Counted from the stretch's first letter, positions 1 to 9,088 are shown. The stretch: DNA of 64,000 nucleotides from Actinosynnema pretiosum (GCF_024171695.1 NZ_JAMTCF010000017.1:62001-126000), one strand, 5' to 3'. Notes: generated from the sequence alone by a model not told the origin. Made by a program: numbers and translations.

Positions 1-626
1 TGCACCTGTCGGAGCAGCCCGACGAGAACCGGGAGTGCCTGGAGGCGTACGGCCTCACCCCGACCGCGCTGCTGGCCGAGGCGGGCGCGCTGGGCGAGCG
101 CACCACCGCCGTGCACGCCACCCACCTGACCGATGAGGACATCGCGCTGCTCGGCGGCAGCGGGACCGGGGTGTGCCTGTGCCCGACCACCGAGGCCGAC
201 CTGGCGGACGGCATCGGGCCCGCGCGGGAGCTGGCCGACGCCGGGGTGCGGCTGTCGCTGGGCAGCGACCAGAACGCGGTGGTGGACCCGCTGCTGGAGG
301 CGCGCGGGCTGGAGCACGGGGAGCGGCTGCGGTCCGGGCGGCGGGGGCGGTTCTCGCCCGCCGAGCTGGTGGCGGCGCTGACCGGGCACCACGCGCTCGG
401 CAGGCCGGAGGCGGGGCGGATCGAGGTGGGGGCGCCCGCCGACCTGGTGGCGCTGCGGGCGGACTCGCCGCGCACGGCCGGGGCGGAGCCGGAGCAGCTG
501 GTGCTGGCGGCGACGGCGGCGGACGTGGCGGCGGTCGTGGTCGGCGGGCGGGTCGTGGCGCGCGACGGCGTGCACGAGGAGCTGGGTGACGTGGGCGGGT
601 TGTACCGGGAGGTGCTGCGGCGGTGA
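1..626 (+). CDS. hutF: Formimidoylglutamate deiminase, C-terminal part
   Basis: This is the 3' part of an amidohydrolase-fold enzyme that hydrolyses N-formimidoyl-L-glutamate to N-formyl-L-glutamate and ammonia in the five-step histidine degradation route. The frame is open from base 3, so the start lies outside the window. What remains (about 207 residues) includes AVHATHLTDED, a metal-site His region of the superfamily, and GSDQNAV, where the conserved Asp of the active site sits. The C-terminal beta-sandwich segment ending VGGRVVARDG is typical of cytosolic deaminases. The imidazolonepropionase gene follows 31 bp downstream in the same direction, which fixes the pathway. An Atz/Trz-type deaminase is the only serious alternative, and the hut context argues against it. 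Confidence 0.88.
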   Translation, partial: HLSEQPDENRECLEAYGLTPTALLAEAGALGERTTAVHATHLTDEDIALLGGSGTGVCLCPTTEADLADGIGPARELADAGVRLSLGSDQNAVVDPLLEARGLEHGERLRSGRRGRFSPAELVAALTGHHALGRPEAGRIEVGAPADLVALRADSPRTAGAEPEQLVLAATAADVAAVVVGGRVVARDGVHEELGDVGGLYREVLRR

Positions 627-657
627 GGGCGTTGTCGACGGCGTGCGGGGGGCTGCG

Positions 658-1818
658 GTGAGCGGGACGGCGGTGAGCACGCTGGTCACCGGGATCGGCG
701 AGCTGACCACGAACGACCCCGAGCTGGGGCGGCTGCGCGACGCGGCGCTGGTGCTCGACGGCGACCGGGTGGCCTGGGTCGGTCCCGCGTCCGGGGCGCC
801 GGACGCGGACGAGCGGGTGGACGTGTGCGGCCGGGCGGTGCTGCCGGGGTGGGTGGACAGCCACACGCACCTGGTGTTCGCCGGGGACCGGACCGAGGAG
901 TTCGAGTCCAGGATGGCCGGGCGGCCCTACGCGGCCGGTGGCATCGCGACCACGGTCGCCGCCACGCGGGCCGCGTCGGACGCCGAGCTGGAGGAGGGGC
1001 TGCGGCGGCACGTGGCCGAGGCGGTCGCCCAGGGCACGACGTGCCTGGAGACCAAGACCGGGTACGGGCTGACCGTCGAGGAGGAGCTGCGGGCCGCCCG
1101 GCTGGCCGCGCGGTGGGTGGACGAGGTGACGTTCCTCGGGGCGCACCTGGTGCCGCCGGGGGCCGACGCGGGCGAGTACCTGGAGCTGGTCGCCGGGGAG
1201 ATGCTGGACGCGGTGGCGCCGCACGTGCGGTGGGCGGACGTGTTCTGCGAGGAGGGCGCGTTCGACGAGGCCGGGTCGCGGCGCGTCCTGGAGGCCGCCC
1301 GGTCGCGCGGCCTCGGCCTGCGGGTGCACGGCAACCAGCTCGGCGAGGGACCGGGGGTGCGCCTGGCGGTCGAGCTGGGGGCGGCGAGCGTGGACCACTG
1401 CACGCACCTGTCAGGGGCGGACGTGGAGGCGCTGGCCGGGTCGGGCACGGTGGCGACCCTGCTGCCCGCGTGCGACCTGTCCACCAGGCAGCCGCTGCCG
1501 CCCGCGCGGGCGCTGCTGGACGCGGGCGCGGAGGTGGCGCTGGCGAGCAACTGCAACCCCGGCACGTCGTACACCACGTCGATGGCGTTCGCGGTGACGA
1601 CGGCGGTGCTCCAGATGCGGCTGACCGTGGAGGAGGCGGTGAGCGCCGCGACGGCGGGGGGCGCGCGGGCGCTGCGGCGGACGGACGTGGGGCACCTGGG
1701 GGTGGGCGCGCGGGCGGACGCGCACGTGCTGAACGCCCCGTCGATCACCCACCTGGCTTACCGGCCGGGGGTGCCGCTCACGTGGGCGGTGTGGCGGCGG
1801 GGGGTTCGGGAGCGGTGA
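658..1818 (+). CDS. hutI: Imidazolonepropionase
   Basis: This enzyme opens the ring of 4-imidazolone-5-propionate to N-formimidoyl-L-glutamate, the substrate of HutF encoded just upstream. The 386-residue length is normal for the family. Metal-binding H-x-H is seen as DSHTH near residues 67-71. Family blocks VHGNQLGEG, VDHCTHLSG and SNCNPGTSYTTSM are intact. A longer open frame begins at 586 inside hutF, but its first residues are not HutI-like. The GTG at 658 follows a run of six G (647-652) at normal ribosome-binding distance and gives the expected N-terminus; GTG 673 is possible. It is probably the last gene of the hut operon, because an inverted repeat and an AT-rich gap follow. Confidence 0.95.
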   Translation: MSGTAVSTLVTGIGELTTNDPELGRLRDAALVLDGDRVAWVGPASGAPDADERVDVCGRAVLPGWVDSHTHLVFAGDRTEEFESRMAGRPYAAGGIATTVAATRAASDAELEEGLRRHVAEAVAQGTTCLETKTGYGLTVEEELRAARLAARWVDEVTFLGAHLVPPGADAGEYLELVAGEMLDAVAPHVRWADVFCEEGAFDEAGSRRVLEAARSRGLGLRVHGNQLGEGPGVRLAVELGAASVDHCTHLSGADVEALAGSGTVATLLPACDLSTRQPLPPARALLDAGAEVALASNCNPGTSYTTSMAFAVTTAVLQMRLTVEEAVSAATAGGARALRRTDVGHLGVGARADAHVLNAPSITHLAYRPGVPLTWAVWRRGVRER

Positions 1819-1819
1819 A

Positions 1820-1851
1820 GGAGTGATTCCTGGATATTCCGTTATCACTCC
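1820..1851. promoter_or_regulatory. Inverted repeat after hutI
   Basis: GGAGTGAT at 1820-1827 and ATCACTCC at 1844-1851 form a perfect 8-bp inverted repeat with a 16-base loop, starting just after the hutI stop. No T-run follows, so this could be a weak terminator or an operator. The gap to the next gene (1819-2007) is unusually AT-rich. It also holds a near-palindrome, CGGACCAATTGTTCCG, at 1898-1913 that could be an operator for the downstream module. Confidence 0.4.
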
Positions 1852-2007
1852 ATAAGGTGAATATTCTTTACTGAAATTGCACCCTTTCTGACCTGCTCGG
1901 ACCAATTGTTCCGAGGTCGCCGAACGTGCCCGCCGAAGTGCGGTGTACACCCCTGCTATTCCTCTATAGCTTCACGATGTACCGCACCGTGCTGCTCAGG
2001 GGGAACG

Positions 2008-2289
2008 ATGGCATTGGACTGGAACCCGGATCCTGCGGCGACCTTCAGCCGCAGGCTCGTCAGGACGCTGGCCCAGCTCGGTGGTGGTGGCGACGCCGTC
2101 CCGTGCAACGAGACCCGCGCCTGCCCCGACATGTGGGAGCTCGACAACGGCGACCTCGCCGTCATCGGCCGCGACTGCACCGAGGCGTACGAGGGCCGGC
2201 TGCCGGAGGGGGTCGGCGTCGGCGACGGGGAGCGGCTGGTCGTCGTGCCGGGGGCCGTCGCGCGCACGTTCAAGGCGGTGCTGTCGTGA
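2008..2289 (+). CDS. Small conserved actinomycete protein of an NB-ARC module
   Basis: This 93-residue protein has no recognised catalytic motif. It has two Cys in a CNETRACPDMWELDNGDLAVIG segment and a C-terminus rich in Val. I recognise the CPD-WELDNGDxAVIGRD pattern as one that recurs in actinomycetes directly upstream of DUF6879-type proteins, but the function is unknown to me. ATG 2008 is supported by AGGGGGA at 1998-2004; the open frame extends further upstream to 1906 without a ribosome site. Its stop overlaps the next start (GTGA, 2286-2289), so the two proteins are translationally coupled and probably act together. Confidence 0.8.
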   Translation: MALDWNPDPAATFSRRLVRTLAQLGGGGDAVPCNETRACPDMWELDNGDLAVIGRDCTEAYEGRLPEGVGVGDGERLVVVPGAVARTFKAVLS

Positions 2290-2879
2290 GCGCCTACACC
2301 GGGGTCCCGCTCACGCTCGACGAGTACTTCGACGGCTTCGACCGCCACCACGGCGTGGAGGGCGTCGGCGAGCTGTGGAAGATCGAGCGCACCCAGGTCT
2401 TCCAGGAGGAGGGCAACGCCAGCTGCGCCGCCTTCCTCGCCGGTGACCGCGCCCGCTCGCTCGCCCTGATCGCCGAGCGCCTGCCCGACCTGGAGCGGCA
2501 GCACCGGGTCGCCGCCGTCCACGGCATGGTCGTCGGCCGGGTCAGGGTGGTCGAGGAGCCGCTGGACCCGTACGTGCTGTGGGAGCTGACCTCGCAGGTC
2601 CAGCGCGCCGCCCTCGGCGAGCAGATCACGGTGGTCGACGCGGCCGACCTCGCGGAGCTGGAGGCGGACGGACCGCTGCCCGACCTGGTCGGCTTCGACG
2701 ACGCGGTCGTCTACTTCATCCACTACACCCCGGACGGCGTCCCCACCGGGGCCACCGCCGCCACCGACCACCAGGTGGCCCACTGGCGGCAGGTGTACCG
2801 GTCGCTGCACGACGCCGCCGAGCCGGTCGCCGACTACCACGCCCGCCGCGTCGCGCCGGAACTCCCAGAGGCGCCGTGA
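2286..2879 (+). CDS. DUF6879-like protein
   Basis: This 197-residue soluble protein resembles the actinomycete DUF6879 family, whose members carry an N-terminal FDG-F helix region, a WKIERTQVF-like block and a C-terminal YFIHYTPDG block; all three can be seen here. No enzymatic residues are obvious. GTG 2286 overlaps the preceding stop, and the gene's own stop overlaps the GTG of the NB-ARC gene at 2876, so three genes are coupled without gaps. The family is often found beside DNA-binding or STAND-type regulators, which suggests a sensor or adaptor role. That role is inference from context only. Confidence 0.75.
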   Translation: MSAYTGVPLTLDEYFDGFDRHHGVEGVGELWKIERTQVFQEEGNASCAAFLAGDRARSLALIAERLPDLERQHRVAAVHGMVVGRVRVVEEPLDPYVLWELTSQVQRAALGEQITVVDAADLAELEADGPLPDLVGFDDAVVYFIHYTPDGVPTGATAATDHQVAHWRQVYRSLHDAAEPVADYHARRVAPELPEAP

Positions 2880-5242
2880 CCGACGAAGCGGGCGACTTCG
2901 CGCGCAACGAGTTCGGCGGCTTCGCCGACGACGTCGTGCAGGCGGGCGCGGTCAACGGGGGCGTGCACTTCCACGGTGCGCGCCCCCGCGCCGCCTGGCC
3001 GCCGCCCCGCCAGCTCCCGGCTGACGTGCGCGGCTACGTGAACCGCAACGAGGAGCTCCAGCGCCTCAACGGCTTCCTGAACGACCACCTCGGCGCGGGT
3101 GGTCCCGGCGTCAGCCTGTGCGTGGTCACCGGCACCGCCGGGGTCGGCAAGACCTCGCTCGCCGTGCACTGGGCGCACCGGGTGTCCGCCGCCTTCCCGG
3201 ACGGTCAGCTGTACATCAACCTGCGCGGCTACGACCCCGGCCCGCCGGTCACCCCCGCGCACGCGCTCGACCACTTCCTGCGCTCGGCGCGCGACCCCGG
3301 CGAGCCGGTGCCCGCCGACCTGGAGGGCAGGGCCGCCGCCTACCGCTCGATGCTGGCGGGCCGCCGCGTGCTCGTGCTGCTGGACAACGCCTCCGACGTC
3401 GCCCAGGTCCGCCCGCTGCTGCCGGGCACGGCGGGCTGCCTGGTCGTGATCACCAGCAGGAACCGGCTCGCCGGTCTGGTCGCCCGCGACGGCGCGCACC
3501 GGCTGGTGCTGGACGTGCTCAGCGAGTCGCAGGCCGTGGAGCTGCTGCACGGCGTCACCGACAACTACCGCCCGCCCGACGACCCGGCCCAGCTGGTCGA
3601 GCTGGCCGGGCTGTGCGCGCGACTGCCGCTGGCCCTGCGCATCGCGGGGGAGCGCGCCGGGCGCCGCCCCCACTTGCCGCTGCGCCAGCTCATCGAGGAA
3701 CTGCGCGACGAGTCCTCGCTGTGGGACGCCCTCACCTCCGACGCCGACGAGGACGGCGTGCGCACCGTGTTCGCCTGGTCCTACCGGGCGCTCACCCCGG
3801 ACGCGGGCAGGCTGTTCCGCCGCCTCGGCCTGCACACCGGGGCCGAGTTCGGGGCGGGCGCGGCGGCGGCGCTGGTGGGCGCGGACGTCCGCGCCACCCG
3901 CAGGCTGCTGGACGACCTCGTCGGCGCGCACCTGGTCGAGCAGATCGGGCCCGACCGGTACCAGTTCCACGACCTGCTCCGGGCCTACGCCACCGACCAG
4001 GCCAGGGTGGACGAGACCCCGGAGAGCGCCAGGGCCGCGCTGCGCGATCTGCTGCTGTGGTACCTGCGCGCCGCCGCGGCGGCCTGCGCCCTGATCTCCT
4101 CGCACGCGTCCACCGCCGCGCTGCCGCAGTTCCCCGAGGGACCGGGCGCCGAGCCGCCCGCGTTCGCCGACCAGGGCGACGCGCTGCGCTGGTTGGAGGT
4201 CGAGCACGCCAACCTCGTCGTCGCCGTCCGGCACGCCGACCAGGGCGGGATGCCCGACCTGGCCTGGCTGCTGCACGTCGTGCTCCGCCCGTTCCACGCC
4301 AGGAGCAACCGGTTCGACGAGTGGCTGGAGACCGGCGACATCGCCCTGCGCGCCGTGCGCGGCCTCGGCGATCGGGCCGGTGAGGCCGAGGTGCTGGAGA
4401 GCCTGGGCAAGGCCAACGTCCAGCGCGGGTGGGCCGTCGAGGGGGCCGAGCGGCACCGCGAGTCGCTCGCCATCCGGCGCGAGCTGGGCGACCGGCGGGG
4501 CCAGATGGTGTCCGCCAACGCCCTCGGGCTGGCCCTGCTGCGCGAGCACCGGCTGTCCGAGGCGCTGGCCGCGTTCGAGCAGGCCCGCGCCACCGCGATC
4601 GAGCTGGACGACGTGCGCTGGATCGGCCTGACCACCACCAACGCCGCCGAGGCCCGCTGCGACCTGGGCGACTTCGAGGCCGGGCGGGACCTGCTGACCC
4701 AGGCCGCCGAGGTGTTCCGCGAGCTGGGCGACCGGATCTGGGAGGCCGAGGCCCGGCACGGGCGCAGCCGCGCGCACCGGGAGCTGGGCGACCTGGAGGC
4801 CGCGCAGCGGGACGTCCGCGCGGCGCTGGCCGTGGCGCGGGACGACGACCACCCGGTCGCCGAGGCGTTCTGGCTCATCGAGTCCGGGCGGGTGGAGGTG
4901 GCCGCCGGGCGGCCGGAGCGGGCGCTGGTGGAGTACCAGCGGTCGGCGGCCATGCACCGCAAGGTCGGCGACCGGGAGCGGGAGGCGGTCGCGCTCGACG
5001 CCACCGGGGAGGCGTACGCGCGGCTCGGGCGGGTCGAGGACGCCGAGCGGTTCCACCGGGGCGCGGTGGTGGTGCTGCGGGAGCTGGGGAACCGGTGGCA
5101 GCTCGCGGTGGCGCTGGTGAACCTGGCCGCCGTCGTGGACGACCCGGCCGAGGCGCTGGCGGAGGCCGGGGCGCTCGCGGCCGGGTTCCCCGACCCGGAG
5201 GCCCGCGCGCTGCGGGAGCGGGCGGCGCGGCTGGCCCGGTGA
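2876..5242 (+). CDS. NB-ARC ATPase with C-terminal TPR repeats
   Basis: This 788-residue STAND-class protein has a short N-terminal tag with the pattern NEFGGFADDVVQAGAVNGGVHF (residues about 11-32, spaced by Gly). An NB-ARC ATPase follows: Walker A GTAGVGKTS at 86-94 and Walker B RVLVLLDN at 164-171. A winged-helix part and about six tetratricopeptide repeats (roughly 490-788, many with a GDRxGEA signature) complete it. STAND proteins oligomerise on ligand binding and act as switches. No DNA-binding or toxin domain is visible, so the effector may be one of the two small coupled partners. The GTG 2876 start overlaps the DUF6879 stop. The N-terminal Gly-His tag recurs in actinomycete TPR/NB-ARC proteins and in predicted conflict systems. 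Confidence 0.88.
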   Translation: MTDEAGDFARNEFGGFADDVVQAGAVNGGVHFHGARPRAAWPPPRQLPADVRGYVNRNEELQRLNGFLNDHLGAGGPGVSLCVVTGTAGVGKTSLAVHWAHRVSAAFPDGQLYINLRGYDPGPPVTPAHALDHFLRSARDPGEPVPADLEGRAAAYRSMLAGRRVLVLLDNASDVAQVRPLLPGTAGCLVVITSRNRLAGLVARDGAHRLVLDVLSESQAVELLHGVTDNYRPPDDPAQLVELAGLCARLPLALRIAGERAGRRPHLPLRQLIEELRDESSLWDALTSDADEDGVRTVFAWSYRALTPDAGRLFRRLGLHTGAEFGAGAAAALVGADVRATRRLLDDLVGAHLVEQIGPDRYQFHDLLRAYATDQARVDETPESARAALRDLLLWYLRAAAAACALISSHASTAALPQFPEGPGAEPPAFADQGDALRWLEVEHANLVVAVRHADQGGMPDLAWLLHVVLRPFHARSNRFDEWLETGDIALRAVRGLGDRAGEAEVLESLGKANVQRGWAVEGAERHRESLAIRRELGDRRGQMVSANALGLALLREHRLSEALAAFEQARATAIELDDVRWIGLTTTNAAEARCDLGDFEAGRDLLTQAAEVFRELGDRIWEAEARHGRSRAHRELGDLEAAQRDVRAALAVARDDDHPVAEAFWLIESGRVEVAAGRPERALVEYQRSAAMHRKVGDREREAVALDATGEAYARLGRVEDAERFHRGAVVVLRELGNRWQLAVALVNLAAVVDDPAEALAEAGALAAGFPDPEARALRERAARLAR

Positions 5243-5461
5243 GCCGGCCGGTGGAACTGGTCCGGTGCGGCGGCCTCCCGTCGAGCCCGGTCCCGCTGTG
5301 GCCGACGACGCGGTGCGACGGCCCCCGGAGCGGGTACCGGAACCTTCGGGGGCCGGGGAGCGCTAGCCCGTTCGTGCGACGCGCGCGGGCCGGGGAGCGT
5401 CCCCGGACGTGGGTGATCCGTGTGGGAAAGTGAAGTCCCACCGGTTGACGGGAGGACCGCG

Positions 5462-6205
5462 GTGAAGGACTTCGAGCCGTCCGAGTGGGCGCTCGCTCAG
5501 TTCGGCGACCAGGCGAAGGCCGTGATCACCAGCGTGGTGGTCGGGCTGCACCGGGCGCAGCAGGCGGCCTGGCGGGTGCAGGCGGCGGCCACCGCCGAGG
5601 GCATCCGCAACAAGCGCGCGTACGGCAGCATGTGGGACTCCCGGTACAACCTGGTCGTCCAGCAGTTCGACCTCGCCCACCTGCCCGGCTACCGGCCGTT
5701 CCACCCGCGCGGCGCCCCCTACAAGCTCGCGCTCGTCAACGACCGGGTGCTCATCCCGTTCCGGCACTCGACCTCGCTGGCCAAGTCGATCCACCGGGCC
5801 AAGATCCGCGCCGACGTGCCGCTGCGGGTGTCCAGGGGGCTGGGCGTCGAGGCGTCGCCGACGCTGTTCGACCTGCCCGAGCCGGAGGCCGAGCCGTCGC
5901 TGCAGGACGCCGCGATCGCCGCGCACCAGGCCAACCTGACCGTGGTCTACGTCGGGTTCGTGGCCAACGCGGACGCCGACCGGGTGCTGGAGGCCTGGTG
6001 GGGCGAGGCGATCGCGCTGGAGGACAACGGGCGGATCATGTGGTCGCCGGAGAAGCTGCCGGTGGACGCGGTCGAGCCGGGGGACTACGAGCAGGACGAG
6101 GCGCCCGGCGCGCTCCCCGGCACGGGCGGTCCGGACCCCGCCGCCGACGGGGGCAAGCCGCCGGTGCTCCGGCTGGTCAGGGGCGCCGGTCCGGCAGGTG
6201 CCTGA
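5462..6205 (+). CDS. Unknown protein coupled to an ImmA/IrrE regulator
   Basis: The function of this 247-residue soluble protein is not recognised. The sequence has a helical N-terminal half (residues 1-60, FGDQAKAVITSVVVGLHRAQQAAWRV region) and a mixed alpha/beta middle with VLIPFRHST. The acidic, Pro/Gly-rich C-terminus ends in VLRLVRG. GTG 5462 is preceded by GGGAGGA at 5450-5456. Its last 8 bases overlap the start of the XRE/ImmA-IrrE gene at 6198, so the pair is almost certainly one unit. By analogy with ImmA/IrrE modules it could be the substrate or a toxin-like partner of the peptidase; this is inference. The 219-bp gap upstream shows no other gene. Confidence 0.7.
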   Translation: MKDFEPSEWALAQFGDQAKAVITSVVVGLHRAQQAAWRVQAAATAEGIRNKRAYGSMWDSRYNLVVQQFDLAHLPGYRPFHPRGAPYKLALVNDRVLIPFRHSTSLAKSIHRAKIRADVPLRVSRGLGVEASPTLFDLPEPEAEPSLQDAAIAAHQANLTVVYVGFVANADADRVLEAWWGEAIALEDNGRIMWSPEKLPVDAVEPGDYEQDEAPGALPGTGGPDPAADGGKPPVLRLVRGAGPAGA

Positions 6206-7238
6206 GCTCGTCCCGACCCGCCTGACCCAGGCCCGCCACCTCGCGGGCCTGACCAGGCGCGGCCTCGCCGACCGGGTCGGGGTCACGCCGACGGCGGTCG
6301 GCCAGTACGAGCAGGGCGCCCACCGCCCGCGCCCCGAGCTGCTCGCCGCGCTGGCCGCCGCGCTCGACGTGCCGCCCCGGTTCCTGACTGGCGCCCGCCC
6401 GCACACCCGCCTGGACCCGGCGTCCGCGCACTTCCGCAGCCTCCGCGCCACCCGGTCCTACCAGCGCGCGAAGGCCGTGGCGCACACCGAGCAGACCTGG
6501 GAGCTCGCATCCGCGCTGGAGCGTCGCGCCCCGCTGCCCGCCGTCGACCTGCCCGCGCTGCCCGGCGACCCGGTCACCTCGGCCAGGGCGCTGCGCGCGG
6601 CGTGGCGGCTGGGCACCGGGCCGATCCGGGACCTGGTGCGGCGCATGGAGGAGCGCGGCGTGCTGGTGCAGTGCCCGCCCCGCGACGCGGACCTGGAGAC
6701 CGTGGACGCGTTCTCCACCGCCGCGCTGCCCCGCCCGGTCGTGGTGCTCACCCCGAACCGCGCCGACGACGTCCACCGCCACCGCTTCAGCGCCGCCCAC
6801 GAGCTGGGCCACCTGGTGCTGCACGGCGACCGCGCCCCCGGTGGCGCGGCGGGCGAGCGGGAGGCCGACGTGTTCGCCGCCGAGTTCCTCGCGCCCGCCG
6901 ACCGCATCCGCCCCGAGCTGCCGCGCCGGGGCGACCCGCGCGCGCTCGCCGAGCTGCGCCGCACGTGGGGCGTGTCGGCGACGTGCCTGCTGCGCCGCTG
7001 CCACGAGCTGGGCCTGCTGTCCGACTCGGCGGCGGGCCGGGCCCACCTGCGGCTGCGGACGTGCCCGGAGTTCGAGCCGAGCCCGCTGGCCGGGCACCCC
7101 GGCGAGCAGCCGTCCGCGCTGCGCCGCGCGTTCGAGGCGGGCTGCGGCCCCGGTGGTCCCGCGCGGGCCGTCGCCGCCCTGGCGGCCGAGCTGGCCTGGC
7201 GACCGGCGCGCGTGCGGGAGCTGCTGGCCCTGCCGTGA
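6198..7238 (+). CDS. XRE-family regulator with ImmA/IrrE metallopeptidase domain
   Basis: This 346-residue two-domain protein starts with a helix-turn-helix of the XRE/Cro type (residues about 5-60, LTQARHLAGLTRRGLADRV). A peptidase M78 (ImmA/IrrE) domain follows, with HELGH at 201-205 and a downstream EREAD that supplies the third zinc ligand. Proteins of this build bind DNA and can cleave a repressor or antitoxin partner. The GTG 6198 start overlaps the previous stop by 8 bases, tying it to the unknown 247-residue protein. The C-terminal ~100 residues are rich in Arg and Ala without a known domain. The architecture is clear; the substrate is not known. Confidence 0.88.
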   Translation: MPELVPTRLTQARHLAGLTRRGLADRVGVTPTAVGQYEQGAHRPRPELLAALAAALDVPPRFLTGARPHTRLDPASAHFRSLRATRSYQRAKAVAHTEQTWELASALERRAPLPAVDLPALPGDPVTSARALRAAWRLGTGPIRDLVRRMEERGVLVQCPPRDADLETVDAFSTAALPRPVVVLTPNRADDVHRHRFSAAHELGHLVLHGDRAPGGAAGEREADVFAAEFLAPADRIRPELPRRGDPRALAELRRTWGVSATCLLRRCHELGLLSDSAAGRAHLRLRTCPEFEPSPLAGHPGEQPSALRRAFEAGCGPGGPARAVAALAAELAWRPARVRELLALP

Positions 7239-7282
7239 CCCCCGGCGCGGACCAAGATCCACCGGGTGCGATGTTGTGCCGC

Positions 7283-8275
7283 ATGGACTACACCCACCTG
7301 GGGCGCTCCGGCCTCTCGGTGTCCCGGCTCTGCCTGGGCACCATGAACTTCGGCCCGGTCACGTCCGAAGCGGACAGCCACGCCATCATGGACCGCGCCC
7401 TGGAGCGCGGGATCAACCTCTTCGACACGGCCGACGTCTACGGCTGGAAGACCGGCGAGGGCGTCACCGAGCAGATCATCGGCCGGTGGTTCGCGCAGGG
7501 CGGCGGCAGGCGGGACAAGACCGTCATCGCCACCAAGGCGCACAACAGCATGGGCGACTGGCCGAACGAGACCTACCTGTCCGCGCTGCACATCCGCAAG
7601 GCGTGCGACGCTTCGCTGCGGCGGTTGAACACGGACTACATCGACCTGTACCAGATGCACCACGTGGACCGGTCGACGCCGTGGGAGGAGATCTGGGAGG
7701 CGTTCAGCGTCCTGCGGCAGCAGGGCAAGGTCGTGTACTTCGGGTCGTCCAACTTCGCCGGGTGGCACATCGCGCAGGCGCAGGAGGCGGCGCGCTCGCG
7801 CGGGTTCCTGGGGCTGGTCAGCGAGCAGTCGGTGTACAACCTGGCGAACCGGTTCGCGGAGCTGGAGGTGCTGCCCTCGGCGCGGCACTACGGCCTCGGC
7901 GTGATCCCGTGGTCGCCGCTGGCGGGCGGGGTGCTCGGCGGGGTGCTGCGCAAGCGCCGCGAGGGCACGGCGAACCGGGGCGTGGACGACTACGCGAAGG
8001 GCGACCTGGCGAAGCTGGAGAAGTCGGTCGAGGCGTACGAGGCGCTGTGCGACGAGCTGGGCGAGCACCCGGCGCACGTGGGCCTGGCGTGGCTGCTGCA
8101 CCAGGAGGGCGTGACGGCGCCCCTCGTCGGGCCGCGCACGGTCGAGCAGCTGGAGGGGTCGCTGCGGGCGGTGGAGATCGAGCTGGGCGCGGAGGTGCTG
8201 GCGAGGCTGGACGAGCTGTTCCCGGCGCCGGGCCCGAACGGCAGCAAGCCCGCGCCGGAGGCGTACGCCTGGTGA
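7283..8275 (+). CDS. Aldo/keto reductase
   Basis: This 330-residue NADPH-dependent reductase has the (beta/alpha)8 AKR fold. The catalytic tetrad can be read as Asp and Tyr in FDTADVYG, Lys in ATKAHN and His in YQMHHVD. The C-terminal cofactor block PLVGPRTVEQLEGSL is present. The sequence is closest in style to the AKR11/12-like general stress or sugar-related reductases of actinomycetes; the substrate cannot be told. ATG 7283 gives the standard MDYTHLGRSGLSVS start; an in-frame ATG at 7271 would add four residues. It sits alone, 44 bp after the ImmA/IrrE gene and in the same direction. Confidence 0.92.
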   Translation: MDYTHLGRSGLSVSRLCLGTMNFGPVTSEADSHAIMDRALERGINLFDTADVYGWKTGEGVTEQIIGRWFAQGGGRRDKTVIATKAHNSMGDWPNETYLSALHIRKACDASLRRLNTDYIDLYQMHHVDRSTPWEEIWEAFSVLRQQGKVVYFGSSNFAGWHIAQAQEAARSRGFLGLVSEQSVYNLANRFAELEVLPSARHYGLGVIPWSPLAGGVLGGVLRKRREGTANRGVDDYAKGDLAKLEKSVEAYEALCDELGEHPAHVGLAWLLHQEGVTAPLVGPRTVEQLEGSLRAVEIELGAEVLARLDELFPAPGPNGSKPAPEAYAW

Positions 8276-8482
8276 GGGCGGCGTGGTGGGCCGTCGTCGG
8301 GCGGTCCACCACGGTGCGCCACCGCTGGCCGGGGCGGGGCGCTGTTCCGGCCGCGAGAGCGCTGCCCACGGCCGTGTCAGGTAATCGCCCGCGCCTTGGA
8401 TGGACGGGCACCCGGCGTTTGCCACCCACCGGGTGAACGGGTACCCGGTGGCCGCAACCGATGTCGACGAGGGGAACGCGGA

Positions 8483-9088
8483 ATGCGCCGCACCACCCGC
8501 ACCACCGCCATGGTCAGCCTGCTCGCCGCCTGCGCCGCCGTCACGGCGTGCGCGTCGTCCACCAGCGGCAGCGCGTCGCCCGGCAGCGGATCGGGTGGGG
8601 ACCCGATCTCCACCGAGCCCGCCGCGTCGTCGAGCCAGGTGAGCCAGACGCCGACCGGGCAGGCGCCGACCGGGCAGGCGGGTGACGGGCAGGCCGCCGC
8701 GGCGGAGTGCGCCAGCCTCACCCCGTCCGCCGGGCAGCCGCAGGGCGACACGCAGAAGAAGCTCCCGCTGGTCATGACCAACACCGGCGACACCGCCTGC
8801 ACCCTGTCCGGCTTCCCCGGCGTGCAGCTCGTCGGCGCGGACGGCCACACCTGGGACCTCACCCGGTCCAGCGACACCACGCCCGAGGTCACCCTCCAGC
8901 CCGGCGGCACGGCCACCAGCTACCTGTCGTTCCTGCCCGCCAGCGCCGACCCGTGGGACGTGAAGACCGTCCGGGTGACCCCGCCGAACACGACGGCCAC
9001 CGCCGACCTGCCGTGGACCTTCGGCCCCGTCACCCTCCAGGACGGCGCCACCCGCCCCGGCACCTACATCGGGCCCGTCAACGGCTGA
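8483..9088 (+). CDS. DUF4232-type secreted lipoprotein
   Basis: This 201-residue protein has an Arg-rich n-region, a short hydrophobic stretch and a lipobox. VTAC (Cys23) is the better cleavage site; LAAC (Cys17) is also possible but leaves a very short h-region. A Ser/Gly/Gln/Thr-rich spacer (about 25-75) contains the repeated PTGQAPTGQAGDGQA. The mature part matches the DUF4232 pattern, with NTGDTACTLSGFPGVQL, WDLTRS and LQPGGTATSYLSF, a beta-sandwich found in many actinomycete cell-surface proteins of unknown role. ATG 8483 is preceded by GAGGGGAA. A strong hairpin terminator follows the gene. Confidence 0.88.
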   Translation: MRRTTRTTAMVSLLAACAAVTACASSTSGSASPGSGSGGDPISTEPAASSSQVSQTPTGQAPTGQAGDGQAAAAECASLTPSAGQPQGDTQKKLPLVMTNTGDTACTLSGFPGVQLVGADGHTWDLTRSSDTTPEVTLQPGGTATSYLSFLPASADPWDVKTVRVTPPNTTATADLPWTFGPVTLQDGATRPGTYIGPVNG

